From NCBI GenBank assembly GCA_027946555.1, contig JAPEVC010000177.1, positions 1-64,000 of the forward strand: a DNA stretch of 64,000 nucleotides, written 5' to 3'. Positions 1-9,368 of this stretch are shown here, piece by piece. The DNA is from Gnomoniopsis sp. IMI 355080. Its lineage: Eukaryota; Ascomycota; Sordariomycetes; Diaporthales; Gnomoniaceae. The translations under genes and the position numbers were made by a program. How positions within the stretch are numbered: position 1 is the first letter of the stretch; each line of letters opens with the position of its first letter. Under the pieces are notes generated by a model. It was not told where the DNA came from. It saw only the letters and a list, made by a program, of their open reading frames with translations, and searched no databases.

Positions 1-282
1 CATTACCCCCCCCCCCCCCCAAAACAAGCAAAAAACACAATGTTCTTTCAAAGCTACATTAGACTAACCCTTTCTTCTTTAGCAGATCGCCAACGCCGTC
101 CTGGTACTCCTCCCGCATACCATACTGCCCACAGAGGCCAGAATTTCGCCAAAAGGGACAACGAGCCCGGACCCTTCTCCTCTGCTCGTCTGCAGAACCT
201 AGAAGCCCTATGACCAGGGGCGCTCGGGGTGGTGCGAGTGGCCGTGGAGGATATCGCCCTTACCGCCGCGGTGGCGCTTAAT
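1..282 (+). CDS. 3' end of a gene with an RGG-rich tail (partial)
   Basis: A branch-like CTAAC followed by a pyrimidine tract and AG at 81-82 looks like a 3' splice site. After it, two forward frames read like coding sequence. One runs from 85 to a TGA at 211-213 and is rich in Arg, Pro and Gln. The other runs from 84 to a TAA near 279-281 and ends in TRGARGGASGRGGYRPYRR followed by GGA. Arg/Gly-rich tails of this type are usual in RNA-binding proteins and are targets of arginine methylation. I cannot tell whether one frame is the real one or whether a short intron or sequence error joins the two. The upstream part of the gene lies outside the window. Function is not assignable beyond a possible RNA-binding role. 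Confidence 0.35.
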
Positions 283-780
283 ACCACTAGGTATTTTGAA
301 ATTTACTTTGCTAGGTTGACGGAGAAGGGGGAGAGGATAGCCATCTTGGGTTAATGACGAAAACAAAGCGTTTTGGGAGAAGAGCGAGTGAGCAACTTTA
401 ATAAGCAGATTGAGAGGTTGGGCTCTTACTTTTAATGGCACGGAGAAAATAGGCCACTAGACATGATGATCAACTGAACAATTCACAGACTTGACTACAT
501 GTTCAATCCTAATGCGTCTTTGAAGGGTGATATTGTCCGTCTCCAAGTTGAATGTCGTCCGCCCATTTTCGTATCAGCTTCAGGTTTCCGGCGTGCGCCC
601 CTGTCGAACAACACAGCGTGCATCGTCACTCGCAATTTCTGCAGATCGAAGTTCACAATGGCCAATTCTTTTTGTCTTTGTTGAGGTTATGGACAAAGGG
701 GGCTTGGCTCCATAGTGCGAGCTCAGAGGGAAGACTTGGGATCAACCTGCCCAAGTCAATCATTCTCATCAGGAGTCTGC
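283..780. other. Intergenic, convergent 3' flanks
   Basis: This lies between the end of the partial plus-strand gene and the stop codon of the minus-strand GPI18 gene. Short open frames are present in both directions but none resembles a protein family. It probably holds the two 3' UTRs. Confidence 0.6.
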
Positions 781-2438
781 TCACGCCGGTGGCAAGAACG
801 AGGCAAACAATACAGCCTGTATCAAAGCATACATGACCATGAATACCACGAAGCCACTACCCATCTCCCGCGTCTTTTGACTCTTCAAACAAGCTGCCAC
901 CCACCAATACCACGCGGGATATCCTGACGATAGACGAGTAATAATCTGTACGTGGTAAGTTGTAAATGTGAGGGCTACCAGGAGCATTTGGGCGAAAGCC
1001 ATGGATCGCACGACCAAGCGCAAACGCGCACCGTCGACATTGGACCCGGATCGCGGAGACTGGGAGATCTTGGCTGCTTGGAAGAAGATGTCTTTCCCGC
1101 CCTTCCCCATGATGAAGAGCATAGGGGCCGCAAGAAGGAATAGAGGAGCATTGGAGATGGTCCAGTAGCGCAGGAAGCCGGTGTTCCTGATTGGTGAGAG
1201 CTCAGCTTACGTATTCGTGCAGGCACAGTCTTAGGGGACTCGAGTGAAGTTTCGACTTGAGCCCCTACTTTCATCGCAAAATAGTGGACAATGGAACGAA
1301 AATAAGAATAAAACTAGTAGGGGTTCAGACTTACCAGTACTCCTTTTGAACGAAGTTGTATATACTCGGCACGAAGCTGAGACACCATGGCCTGACCTCC
1401 GGGCCGGCGCCATCACGACCCGTGCAGTAGATCCTGTAGGCAAAGAACTGCGGCACCAGCGAGCCAGCTGCCACAAATAGACCTGAGAAGCCCAGGACCG
1501 CTAGCCTCCTGATGTGAGTTACGGAGCTGCTCGGCTCAAGGTCCTCGACGAGGTGGTACAGCGTACGGAAGAACTCAAAGGCGAACGGCGCGCCATTGAG
1601 CAGCCCGTTCGTCCGGAAAACGGTTGCCAGGCCGAAGCTCACGCCTGCGAGGAGGGTCAAGACATCTCTGGAGATCAATCGGCGGGCGTCAAGACAGCTT
1701 TCCACCAGCAAGAGCCAGCCGAAGAAGGACAGCAGGGAGAAGGGGCTCTCTTGGTAAGGGGCGGAGAGGAATAGTCCTGCTGGGGAGAGCACGTGTAGTA
1801 GTGCCGAGACGAGCGCCCAGGTCGAGTCTGCCCAGACGTGCAATCCCAACCGGTACAAAACCAAGCTGGACAGGAAGTGGCAGCCATGAGTGATGATGAC
1901 ACCAACGAGCGCGGCCAAATGAGCGGTGGCGGCGCCGGCACCGTCACTGTTTGGGGCGTCGACAAGCCCGAGGATCGTCAAGGCTGAGAACGCGTGTCAG
2001 TCATACTTGCGAGGCCGTGTGCTGCGGGAAAGGGGATGCAGAAGGAGGATCACGCAAGTCAGCAGCCCCCCCACTCCCCCAACAGCAAAGCTAAGGATTC
2101 AAAGACCTACCGCGGATGACGAGGGAGATGCAGGCCGGCAAGGCGGATCCAAAGGCCCACTCCTGCTCGAACAGGTAACCCCTCTGAGCATTCTTAATGA
2201 AATAGATGGCATCCCACGAGCAAAGACGAGTGATTAGGTTCCGGACAGGCGTTTCGGCACCAGGTTCAGAGCTGAGAGTGAGGAGTTCGGATGAGGTGTC
2301 GTACAAGGGGCCGACCTGGCTACCAGCAGCTATGGCTAAGAGAAGGACTTTCCATGCCACAAAAAACACAGTCAAGGTCCTGTAGGGACTTTGACGTTGT
2401 AAGATGTGCATAGTAGTGGTGATGAAGAAGGTGACCAC
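781..2438 (-). CDS. GPI18: GPI mannosyltransferase 2 (PIG-V/Gpi18)
   Basis: This ER multi-pass enzyme adds the second mannose to the glycosylphosphatidylinositol anchor precursor, using dolichol-phosphate-mannose. Three exons join in frame: 2438-2111, 1983-1335 and 1186-781, giving 460 residues. The introns have GTAGGT and GTAAGT donors. The N-terminus carries the family pattern SPYRTL followed by a hydrophobic AFVAWK-like helix. Exon 1 also has LCSWDAIYF, the conserved Trp-Asp luminal motif expected to be catalytic. The second junction restores YWNTGFLRYW, a typical PIG-V motif. The C-terminus is strongly hydrophobic and ends FASFLPPA. An ATG ten codons in (2411) is an equally good start. 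Identification is confident; the exact start is not. Confidence 0.9.
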
Positions 2439-2952
2439 GGCAAAATGGGCGGGCTTGTGAGGTGGATTGAGACGGAGGTGCTGTGTGCATCAAGGTTGTG
2501 ATGATTGATCCCTGTCAGGCCTACCTGCGGGATGTTCCGTCGCGGCTGATTAGTGGGCAGTTAGCTCATGGCTGTGTGCATAGCGACCAACTAATGGACT
2601 GTAATTAGAACCCTTGTCAACAAGGACATTCGTTTTGACCAGACTTTGTAATTTATTTGGGAGAGCGCTGTGCTCTCATACATGCTGACGGGTTAGGAGT
2701 AAATGGACGGATTCCGACATAATACAGTCACATATGATCGAGGCCTTGTCATAGGCTCCACAAAGAAAAGGGTTTTTAGAAAGACACATGAGACAGACCA
2801 AAAAGCTGGAGAGTGTCTACGGTGACACCATTTGCAAGGAGCATCGTCTTGAACTAAGAGTAGGAAGGCTTATCCAATATTTTACTTTGTGTCTGACTAA
2901 CAATGGGTATCATCAAATCTTAGGTCCGCCTGGCTCAGAAGCATGTGCACGT
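2439..2952. other. Intergenic between two minus-strand genes
   Basis: This holds the 5' flank of GPI18 and the 3' flank of the next gene. I see no further gene or repeat. Confidence 0.6.
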
Positions 2953-4626
2953 CTAGTGCGTCAGTCTTTTGAACCAACTCGTCCTCCGAGCTTTCTTTTG
3001 TGCAGGATTAGGCGCTGCCGGAGCGGCACCATCTCCATCTGGTGTGTCCTCCATGTCGGGTATCCTACCCAGCTCGACCATGGTGCTGGTGCGACTAGGT
3101 GCCTCTGAACAGTCCTTCTGTCTCCTCCGTTGCATGAACGACGCCCCCGTGCTCATTGCTCTTCTAATGCGTGTTGGCTGTGATACTGACGGTGAGTTGC
3201 TTGCGTTGCTTGTTGTCTGTCTCCTGGGAAGGCTCGGGAAGGTACATTGAAAAGAACTGGACGGCGTAATCTTGGGTGTGTCTTGGGAATAAGATGTAGA
3301 ATCGCCAGTGTCGAGGTTGTCGAGAGATGGCCCGAGTCGCAAGGCCAGCCAAAGCCCAGTGACCATGATCAGTTTCTTGGTATTCTCATCGACGGGGTGC
3401 GTCTCGCGCTGTGTGAAGGATTCGTTGACTGAGAGTGGTGATAATGGCGGGTCTCTCGGTATGTATGACGCCGAATCGATTATGCCAGAGACAGGTCGGG
3501 AGGGTGGGTACCGATTTGAGGACGAGGATGGCGTAGTGTATTCATCGTATATTTCCATAGATTGAGAGGACAGAGTAGCCATGATGGGGTGGCGTCTTGT
3601 GAGCGGATTGATCATGCTGAAAGTGTACCGGTAGTCAGAATCTGGTGCATCTGTGCTACTCCCAGACATGGATGGTGAGGAAACTGCTGGACAACCAGTT
3701 GACACGGGCGCACTCAAGACTCTTTTGGGAGTACCTCGCTTGACCCATCGTACTGTCGTTGAGGAGCCATGCTCATCGACGTGGACAAAGTTGTAGTGAG
3801 ACTTTTGACTCGAGCATGTCCAAGTGGTCCCGTCGTCCAGCACAATCTCGCCAATGTCAGCTTGTCCCCGGCCTGGACTCAATACAGCCACGGGCTGTCT
3901 CCGCGAATTCGAGCTCTCGTCGTCCTCTTCAGCACCAGCTGTGTAGTCCTCGGACTTGACCAATATTAGATCGCGGGGACCTAGCTCACCCTTGGCACCA
4001 AACATGCGAGGGAAGCGATGGATGTAGGGAGCGGCAGCCAATGGTCCAGCAATGAGCGAAGCGGGGAAGACATCGATGGTGGGTCTTGCCCGTTCGTTTG
4101 CAGCAAGCTGCTGCAACTGGAGGAGCACCCTGGGGCGGATCGTTTTGAACAAGGTTTTCTTGGAGCTGAGATTTGGAGGTGAGACGGCTAGGAGATAATT
4201 GGTGCTTTTGCGAACAGCTGCGGCCCGTCGTTTCCTCCGCTTCGGGGTAGAACAGCTTGCCTGTGAAGCATCGGAGTCGTATACAGAGGGATCTTCCTCA
4301 GTCATGGGTGAGATACTTGGGGAGTCCACTATTCCGAGGCCTTTAAATCGAACGACTGGGGCTGAAGGGGCAGCTGTGCGCGGAGGGGAGTCGTCCTTGA
4401 GCAGAGCAGAGATGGGGCGCACATAGGCCTCGGAGACGGGCCGTCGCCTTGCCGTTAGTCTCTGTGGCGGTGAAGATGGCGTGGTTTTATTGGGGAGCGT
4501 AGCAGATGAGTTGGAACGGAGTATTGGGGTGGGAAGTGCTGAACGTAAAAATGGCTTGTTGCGTGTTTGAGTCTTGGGCGTATGGTATTCATGCCCGTGG
4601 AGGGACGCGCCCGAGTGCAAAAACAT
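2953..4626 (-). CDS. Conserved fungal hypothetical protein, 557 aa
   Basis: This is a single uninterrupted frame. I do not recognise a named family. The first 130 residues are low complexity and rich in Ser, Pro, Thr and Arg, and a basic patch (TPKRRKRRAAAVRKS) at about 127-141 could act as a nuclear signal. The middle, about residues 155-310, looks folded: LFKTIRPRVLLQLQQL, then FPRMFGAKGELGPRDLILVKSEDY and a Trp-containing segment GEIVLDDGTTWTCSSQKSHYNFVHVDE. A single hydrophobic stretch (IMVTGLWLALRLG) at about 418-430 might be one membrane segment or a buried helix. The tail ends in basic KKARRTSWFKRLTH. Length and composition suggest a regulatory or scaffold protein. No function is claimed. 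Confidence 0.75.
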   Translation of the reverse strand: MFLHSGASLHGHEYHTPKTQTRNKPFLRSALPTPILRSNSSATLPNKTTPSSPPQRLTARRRPVSEAYVRPISALLKDDSPPRTAAPSAPVVRFKGLGIVDSPSISPMTEEDPSVYDSDASQASCSTPKRRKRRAAAVRKSTNYLLAVSPPNLSSKKTLFKTIRPRVLLQLQQLAANERARPTIDVFPASLIAGPLAAAPYIHRFPRMFGAKGELGPRDLILVKSEDYTAGAEEDDESSNSRRQPVAVLSPGRGQADIGEIVLDDGTTWTCSSQKSHYNFVHVDEHGSSTTVRWVKRGTPKRVLSAPVSTGCPAVSSPSMSGSSTDAPDSDYRYTFSMINPLTRRHPIMATLSSQSMEIYDEYTTPSSSSNRYPPSRPVSGIIDSASYIPRDPPLSPLSVNESFTQRETHPVDENTKKLIMVTGLWLALRLGPSLDNLDTGDSTSYSQDTPKITPSSSFQCTFPSLPRRQTTSNASNSPSVSQPTRIRRAMSTGASFMQRRRQKDCSEAPSRTSTMVELGRIPDMEDTPDGDGAAPAAPNPAQKKARRTSWFKRLTH

Positions 4627-5669
4627 GGTGACAGCGGTATTCGTTAGCAGGAGCAGTCCGTAAAGGCAGGCGTGAGGTGAGGCCGGCGGGTGCGGACTGC
4701 CTTTTCAAGAGAGCAGGCTCGTCCTCGTCGACGGGAAAGGGCGCCAGGAAGGACCCGTCGCGAGAACTTTTGGCCTCGGCTTTCGGCTATTGGGAAGCTC
4801 GTCTCTTGACGGCGCAGTTGCTGGTGCTGCTTCTATTTGTTGTTGCGGCGAGCTCGGAAGCTTCCAGCAGCCAGTCGACGAGAGAGTGGGTAACGAGCGG
4901 GCTCACGAGGACGAGGTGACGTAGAGACAAACGCAGTAGTCGAACAAGGCACCCGACGGAACGGGTGTGGATTGCATGAGAATTTGTGACTAGAGAGGTC
5001 GGAGGTGGGCAAGATTCCGAACCCGGATATGGTCGCTCCAAACCTAGATCGAAACCACGAAAACCTCAAGTTGGGCAATTGTTTCCTAGGGCGGGCGGGC
5101 CGAGTGAAGATCAGACTGAAGACGGGCGCAACTCGTGGAATAGGCCTGCAGCTAAGAATAGGTAGGGTCTGGCTTTTGACGGGAAAGCTTGGCGGGGGCT
5201 TCCCACAAGTCACAACTGCCACACAGCAGGGAATAGGTAGGGAATGGCCAGCGCACGCGCGTCCGCTCCCTGGTCAAATCCTTACAGCCTCGTGGACGTT
5301 TGGTGGCTTGACCTGGTCTTCGTCGTGGTCTGGGTCTTGTTTTTGTCGGCCGGAGGTTCCGTGAGTAAAAGGGAAGAAGAGAGCTTGTAGCTACTTTGCA
5401 AGGTAAATGGAGGAGGAATGGGAGATTGATAAAGTCCAAGAGAGACAAACTCAAACGTAGCTCAGCTGACGGAGGAGAAGGTACTTAGGTAGGTATAGTG
5501 TGTGATATCAAATGAAACGAACAAGAATAAGAACGCGGCCAAGAAGCGGTAAGAAAGGAAGAGGAGGAATGCCAACTTGCAATCCTGCTAAGAATAATAA
5601 GCCAGCAACTACAGCACAGCTGCAGTGTACTATGTAAATCTACGACGAGGCCTTGGCACTGCAGGCCGG

Positions 5670-5697
5670 CTGCAGACTGCAGACTGCAGACTGCAGC
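5670..5697. repeat. CTGCAGA tandem repeat
   Basis: Three exact 7-bp units CTGCAGA and a fourth differing in its last base lie head to tail. They follow a related CTGCAGGCCGG segment. Confidence 0.8.
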
Positions 5698-6060
5698 TGT
5701 GGCTTGTCTTGTAGCATTGCAAGTAACCTCGAAGGTGATGATGTGGGTGGTAATTTGGGGGATTCGCGTGTGATGGTCGTGTGGTGAGATTGGCCTATTT
5801 CACTTGGGGAATGTAAGACGGAGGCTTGAACGGCGTCCTCGGGCCCATCCCTGCTCCTTGTCATTTCATTACTCTGCCGTCCTATTACAAGGTTGGGCTG
5901 CCAGCCTGCCGGTGCCTGCCACACTGCCACCTTCCAGCTTCCATCAATGTTTGCATTGTGTTCTTCTGCACAGCGGCCGCACATGCCAGATTCCCGGGCC
6001 ATCGTTTCCGAATCGACTCGCTAAGTAATTTAGCTTGGCAGATCCACCCCCCTTGATCAA

Positions 6061-6102
6061 TTCAACGTGCTTCAACGTGCTCCATCCCGCCTCATCCCGC
6101 CT
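6061..6102. repeat. Two consecutive 10-bp tandem duplications
   Basis: TTCAACGTGC occurs twice in a row (6061-6080). Two bases later CATCCCGCCT also occurs twice in a row (6083-6102). These look like recent replication-slippage duplications in non-coding DNA. Confidence 0.75.
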
Positions 6103-6599
6103 TGCCTCCCCTCATTGCCGGTAACACTTAATGTTTCCCAAGTGACAGCACCCTCCACAGTAACGGAAATTCGTCTGACCCTTTTTTTTTAAGAGGCGAG
6201 GGGAAAATGGTTTTCGATTCCCACAAATCAACCGCTCCATTAGCAAAAGTCTAATTCAAGGTCGCCGTCGTGGCCGGACCTGGCAAACGCCACCGAGTAC
6301 TGAGCTGTTCCCACCAACATCTCGTCTCCACCCGTTCCGCCCCTCGTTCCTCCTCGACTCAGCCCCGTGGGGGCTGTTGGTGATTCAATTAATGCTGGCC
6401 GAGAGTCAAAATTTCCCCGTTCCCCTCCTTCAACTTCGCTTTGGATTCTCTCAAGGCGGCCGCTCCGTGCGCATCCCTCTGTTGTTTGCATCGCGCGCCT
6501 CTCCCTTCCCCCTTCCCAACCTCGGCCCCACTTCTATACCTACACTACATACATAAATAGTATTATCAACCAGCCGCCCAAGACCCCTTTGGCCTATCA

Positions 6600-7800
6600 G
6601 TGACGCATGGGAACTGTCCAGAAGCAGCAATATGTAGCACCTTACCTCTTCTCTGTCTATGGAGCCTCGGATGTTTCTCGTAGCATCTTGCTTCGATGTG
6701 ACTTCCTTCCATGGCATGAATGTGCATTTGTAGCATTCCTTCGTGGTGTGGCCTTCCTTGCCACACTTCTGACACTGAGCCCTCTTTCGTTGTCTGAATG
6801 GGCACTTCCACACCACGGCCTTAAGTGAATCGACAGTAACTTGCCTTGAGTCCTCTTCGAGCTCTGGAGAAGCTGTTTTATATGTCGATAGGGACTGTCG
6901 AAGGGAACGCATCCGCAGATGTGACCGCCATACTCGTAATTCTGGACACGCGTGCTTCTCACTGATAAAGTAAAACACAAGTGCTTGAACGTCTCCAAAT
7001 TCTCTCGCGCTTGGGTTCCTGGCGATAGCTTTCCCCCTCATCGGCAACTCAAGATGGCTGCACTCGCAGTGAACTGTCGCCAAAGTAACACTACCACATC
7101 GAAAGGAGAACATGTCGTGACGTTCAAGTAGCCACTGACCTGCCACTTTCATTGCCGAGAATGCCCATGTGTGATGGGGCCCCAGTGTAAGTGGACTTTA
7201 GTTCCTCACTGCAGCAGCTGGTAGTGCGCTGCTGGACTTTTCTCTCGAACCATACTGCCAGTGCCCTGTTGCTGCTCCATTCTCCTGAGTTCAAGGTGTG
7301 CCCAGAGTGAGGCGAGTGCCCATCCCGGATCCCTGATAGACTCGTACACTTGCATAGCATGTCGTGTAGCCGTCAAAGAGCGAGGTCTATCTCGAACCCC
7401 CTCAGGACCTGTTCACTGTCACAGATTATGACAAGCTCAAATTGGCCAGGCTCATCTTGCAGTGCCGTCTCGAGTACCATTATGACTGTAAGGCCCTCGA
7501 GACCGGCGACGCTTGCCAAGCCCAGCATATGAGCGTGGTGAACCGTCCAATGATTCCCTGACAGCTGGACAGTCACAAGCCCAACATGACACTGGGTCCG
7601 CGACTTCTTTCCCACCCTGGCTGGGAAAGACGTCTGTCCAATATACCCGTCTACCTGACGATGAACCAAAAGGTCCGGCCAATATGGATCGGACGAACCT
7701 CGCGGCGAGGTCTCGCTCTTGTTGAAAAGCGCATTGGATGGGTTCACGCCCGGCCGTCCCTTCTGTGAGTTTTCCTTCCACTAGGCTCGTCTCCGGCAGG
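6600..7800 (-). mobile_element. Decayed non-LTR retrotransposon remnant with RNase H domain
   Basis: On the minus strand, read from about 7800 downward, fragments of a LINE-type RNase H appear in successive frames. The first is RRVYWTD, matching the start of the fold (VYTDGS). Next come HVGLVTVQLSGNHWTVHHAH and LGLASVAGLEGLTVIMVLE, matching the helix that carries the catalytic Glu. Then follow CDSEQVLRGF (TDNQAAL-like) and YTGAPSHMGILGNESG (W-x-PSHxGIxGNExAD-like). Frame changes and stops separate these pieces, so the element is dead. At about 6650-6760 the same strand holds a CCHC zinc knuckle, CQKCGKEGHTTKEC, which may be part of the element or of an unrelated captured gene. No reverse transcriptase, poly-A tail or target-site duplication was recognised, so both ends are approximate. 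Confidence 0.65.
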
Positions 7801-9368
7801 AAGTCCAAGTGCGCGTGCGAGGATATGTCTTTAGTGATCCAGCCGGGAATAGCCGTCCTTGTGGTTTACAATCTGAACAACTTCATCCCCTCCGACGTGT
7901 TGACCGACAAAGCTGTTGTAGTCGGCGGGTGGTGTGGTGGGATACTAGCTGAATCACTCAAGGCAGAGTGCCCCTGGGCAGATAAATTGTGTGGAAAATA
8001 CCCCCTTTCACCCTCCTCTCAGAAAAAAAAACCGAGTTTGGAGGAATATATACGGAGAAGGAAGCCCTAAATTATAGAGGTTTTAGTTAGGTACATGGTT
8101 TGAAGACGGGTTGAATCTTGAGCGTTGCCTTAGTTCTGGCAGCCTGGCTAGGTGCATACCTAAGTACCTACGAAATCTGACACTACCACCAAACCTAAAC
8201 AATAACCTAGCGAGTGGCACCAGGTGTAGTCGCAAAGTAGTTTGAGAGGTAGACTACCCATGTGAAGCGGGCGATGTAAAGAAAGCACTGGCTGAGGGCA
8301 AAGGTGTCCGAATAAAAACTGCTCTTGGCTCAATCGTTTCCTATCCTACATAAAGCATTGTATATAATCCACGACAGATGAGGCAATAATATCCTTTGGC
8401 CAATGGTACAAGTATTTCCAAGGTAGTGATTTGCTTACAATCCTTGCTGGCTTTGAATATTGTGTGAAAGACCCAATATCACTAGGTCCAGTCCCAAGCT
8501 TGGGTAGTCGGACAAGTGTCTCGCAATAGCTATGATAGAACTCAAGGAACTAGTATATTTTCTGAAGTTGGAGGTGGATACAGAGTATTCCAGTCCTTAC
8601 CTGGACATAGGCAGGCCTACAGCGTGAACTCCCCTTCGGCTTATCACAAACCTCTCCGGGCCTGAACAAGTTGCCACATAACCAAAGACAAAGATGAGAC
8701 CAGTCCTTCTCTAGCAATTTCGCCGTTTAACTTTGTGTTAAATTGGACAAATGTCGTACAAGTCTCCTCCGTCATGTTATCTGCATTGACTTCTTTAATA
8801 GAAGTGGATCTTTAGTTCAGGCCTGGAAATTACAAGTTGTGTCTAATACTATGTTCATCCTGAGCGCAAGAGAAAAGTGGTCCATGTCCAGACATCAAGG
8901 TCCTCGAAAGCCTATGGCTCTTTCCCAACCCAACTGCATCACTACAGTCTGGCCTGCCGCAGAAATCCACAAACTAGTACCAAGCTCATGCTCATGATCA
9001 CCTAACGCCATGCATATCCTGCTTGATGTATGATTAAAACTATTACATGCTCATGTGCAAAGCCGACACTGGGCATGTGCAATATCCTCCAATTTCCCGA
9101 ACCATCTCTGCCTGGCTTTGTCTGATTGGGAAGAGAGATAGATAATTGTTGTGTTGGAGTACAGATAGGAAAAAGCTCAGTGAGCTTGTTCGGGAAGAAG
9201 TGAAGTTCCAAGACCGCAAGGCAGATTTCCGTTATTCCCGTTTCGCCGTCTTCCTATAGCCCTGCAATCTTTCATATGCATTGCACCTCTTCATCAGGAA
9301 CGCCATGCCCAAGCCGGAGAGTCTTCGAGCCCCATCTAGGAAGCAGGCCCCTTGGGGGTTTCTGTATT
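7801..9368. other. Gene-free stretch between the retroelement remnant and kin1
   Basis: No frame resembling a protein was found. It may contain further eroded repeat DNA and the 3' UTR of kin1. A degenerate ACCTA/TAGGT motif occurs at about 8150-8172. Confidence 0.5.

Larger units (their letters stand above)
4627..6599. other. Long gene-free stretch upstream of the 557-aa gene
   Basis: This probably contains the promoter and 5' UTR of the minus-strand gene that starts at 4626. Short open frames are present but none looks like protein. It includes one ACCTAGGT-family motif (about 5480-5496), a CTGCAGA tandem array (5670-5697) and two adjacent 10-bp tandem duplications (6061-6102). Confidence 0.55.
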
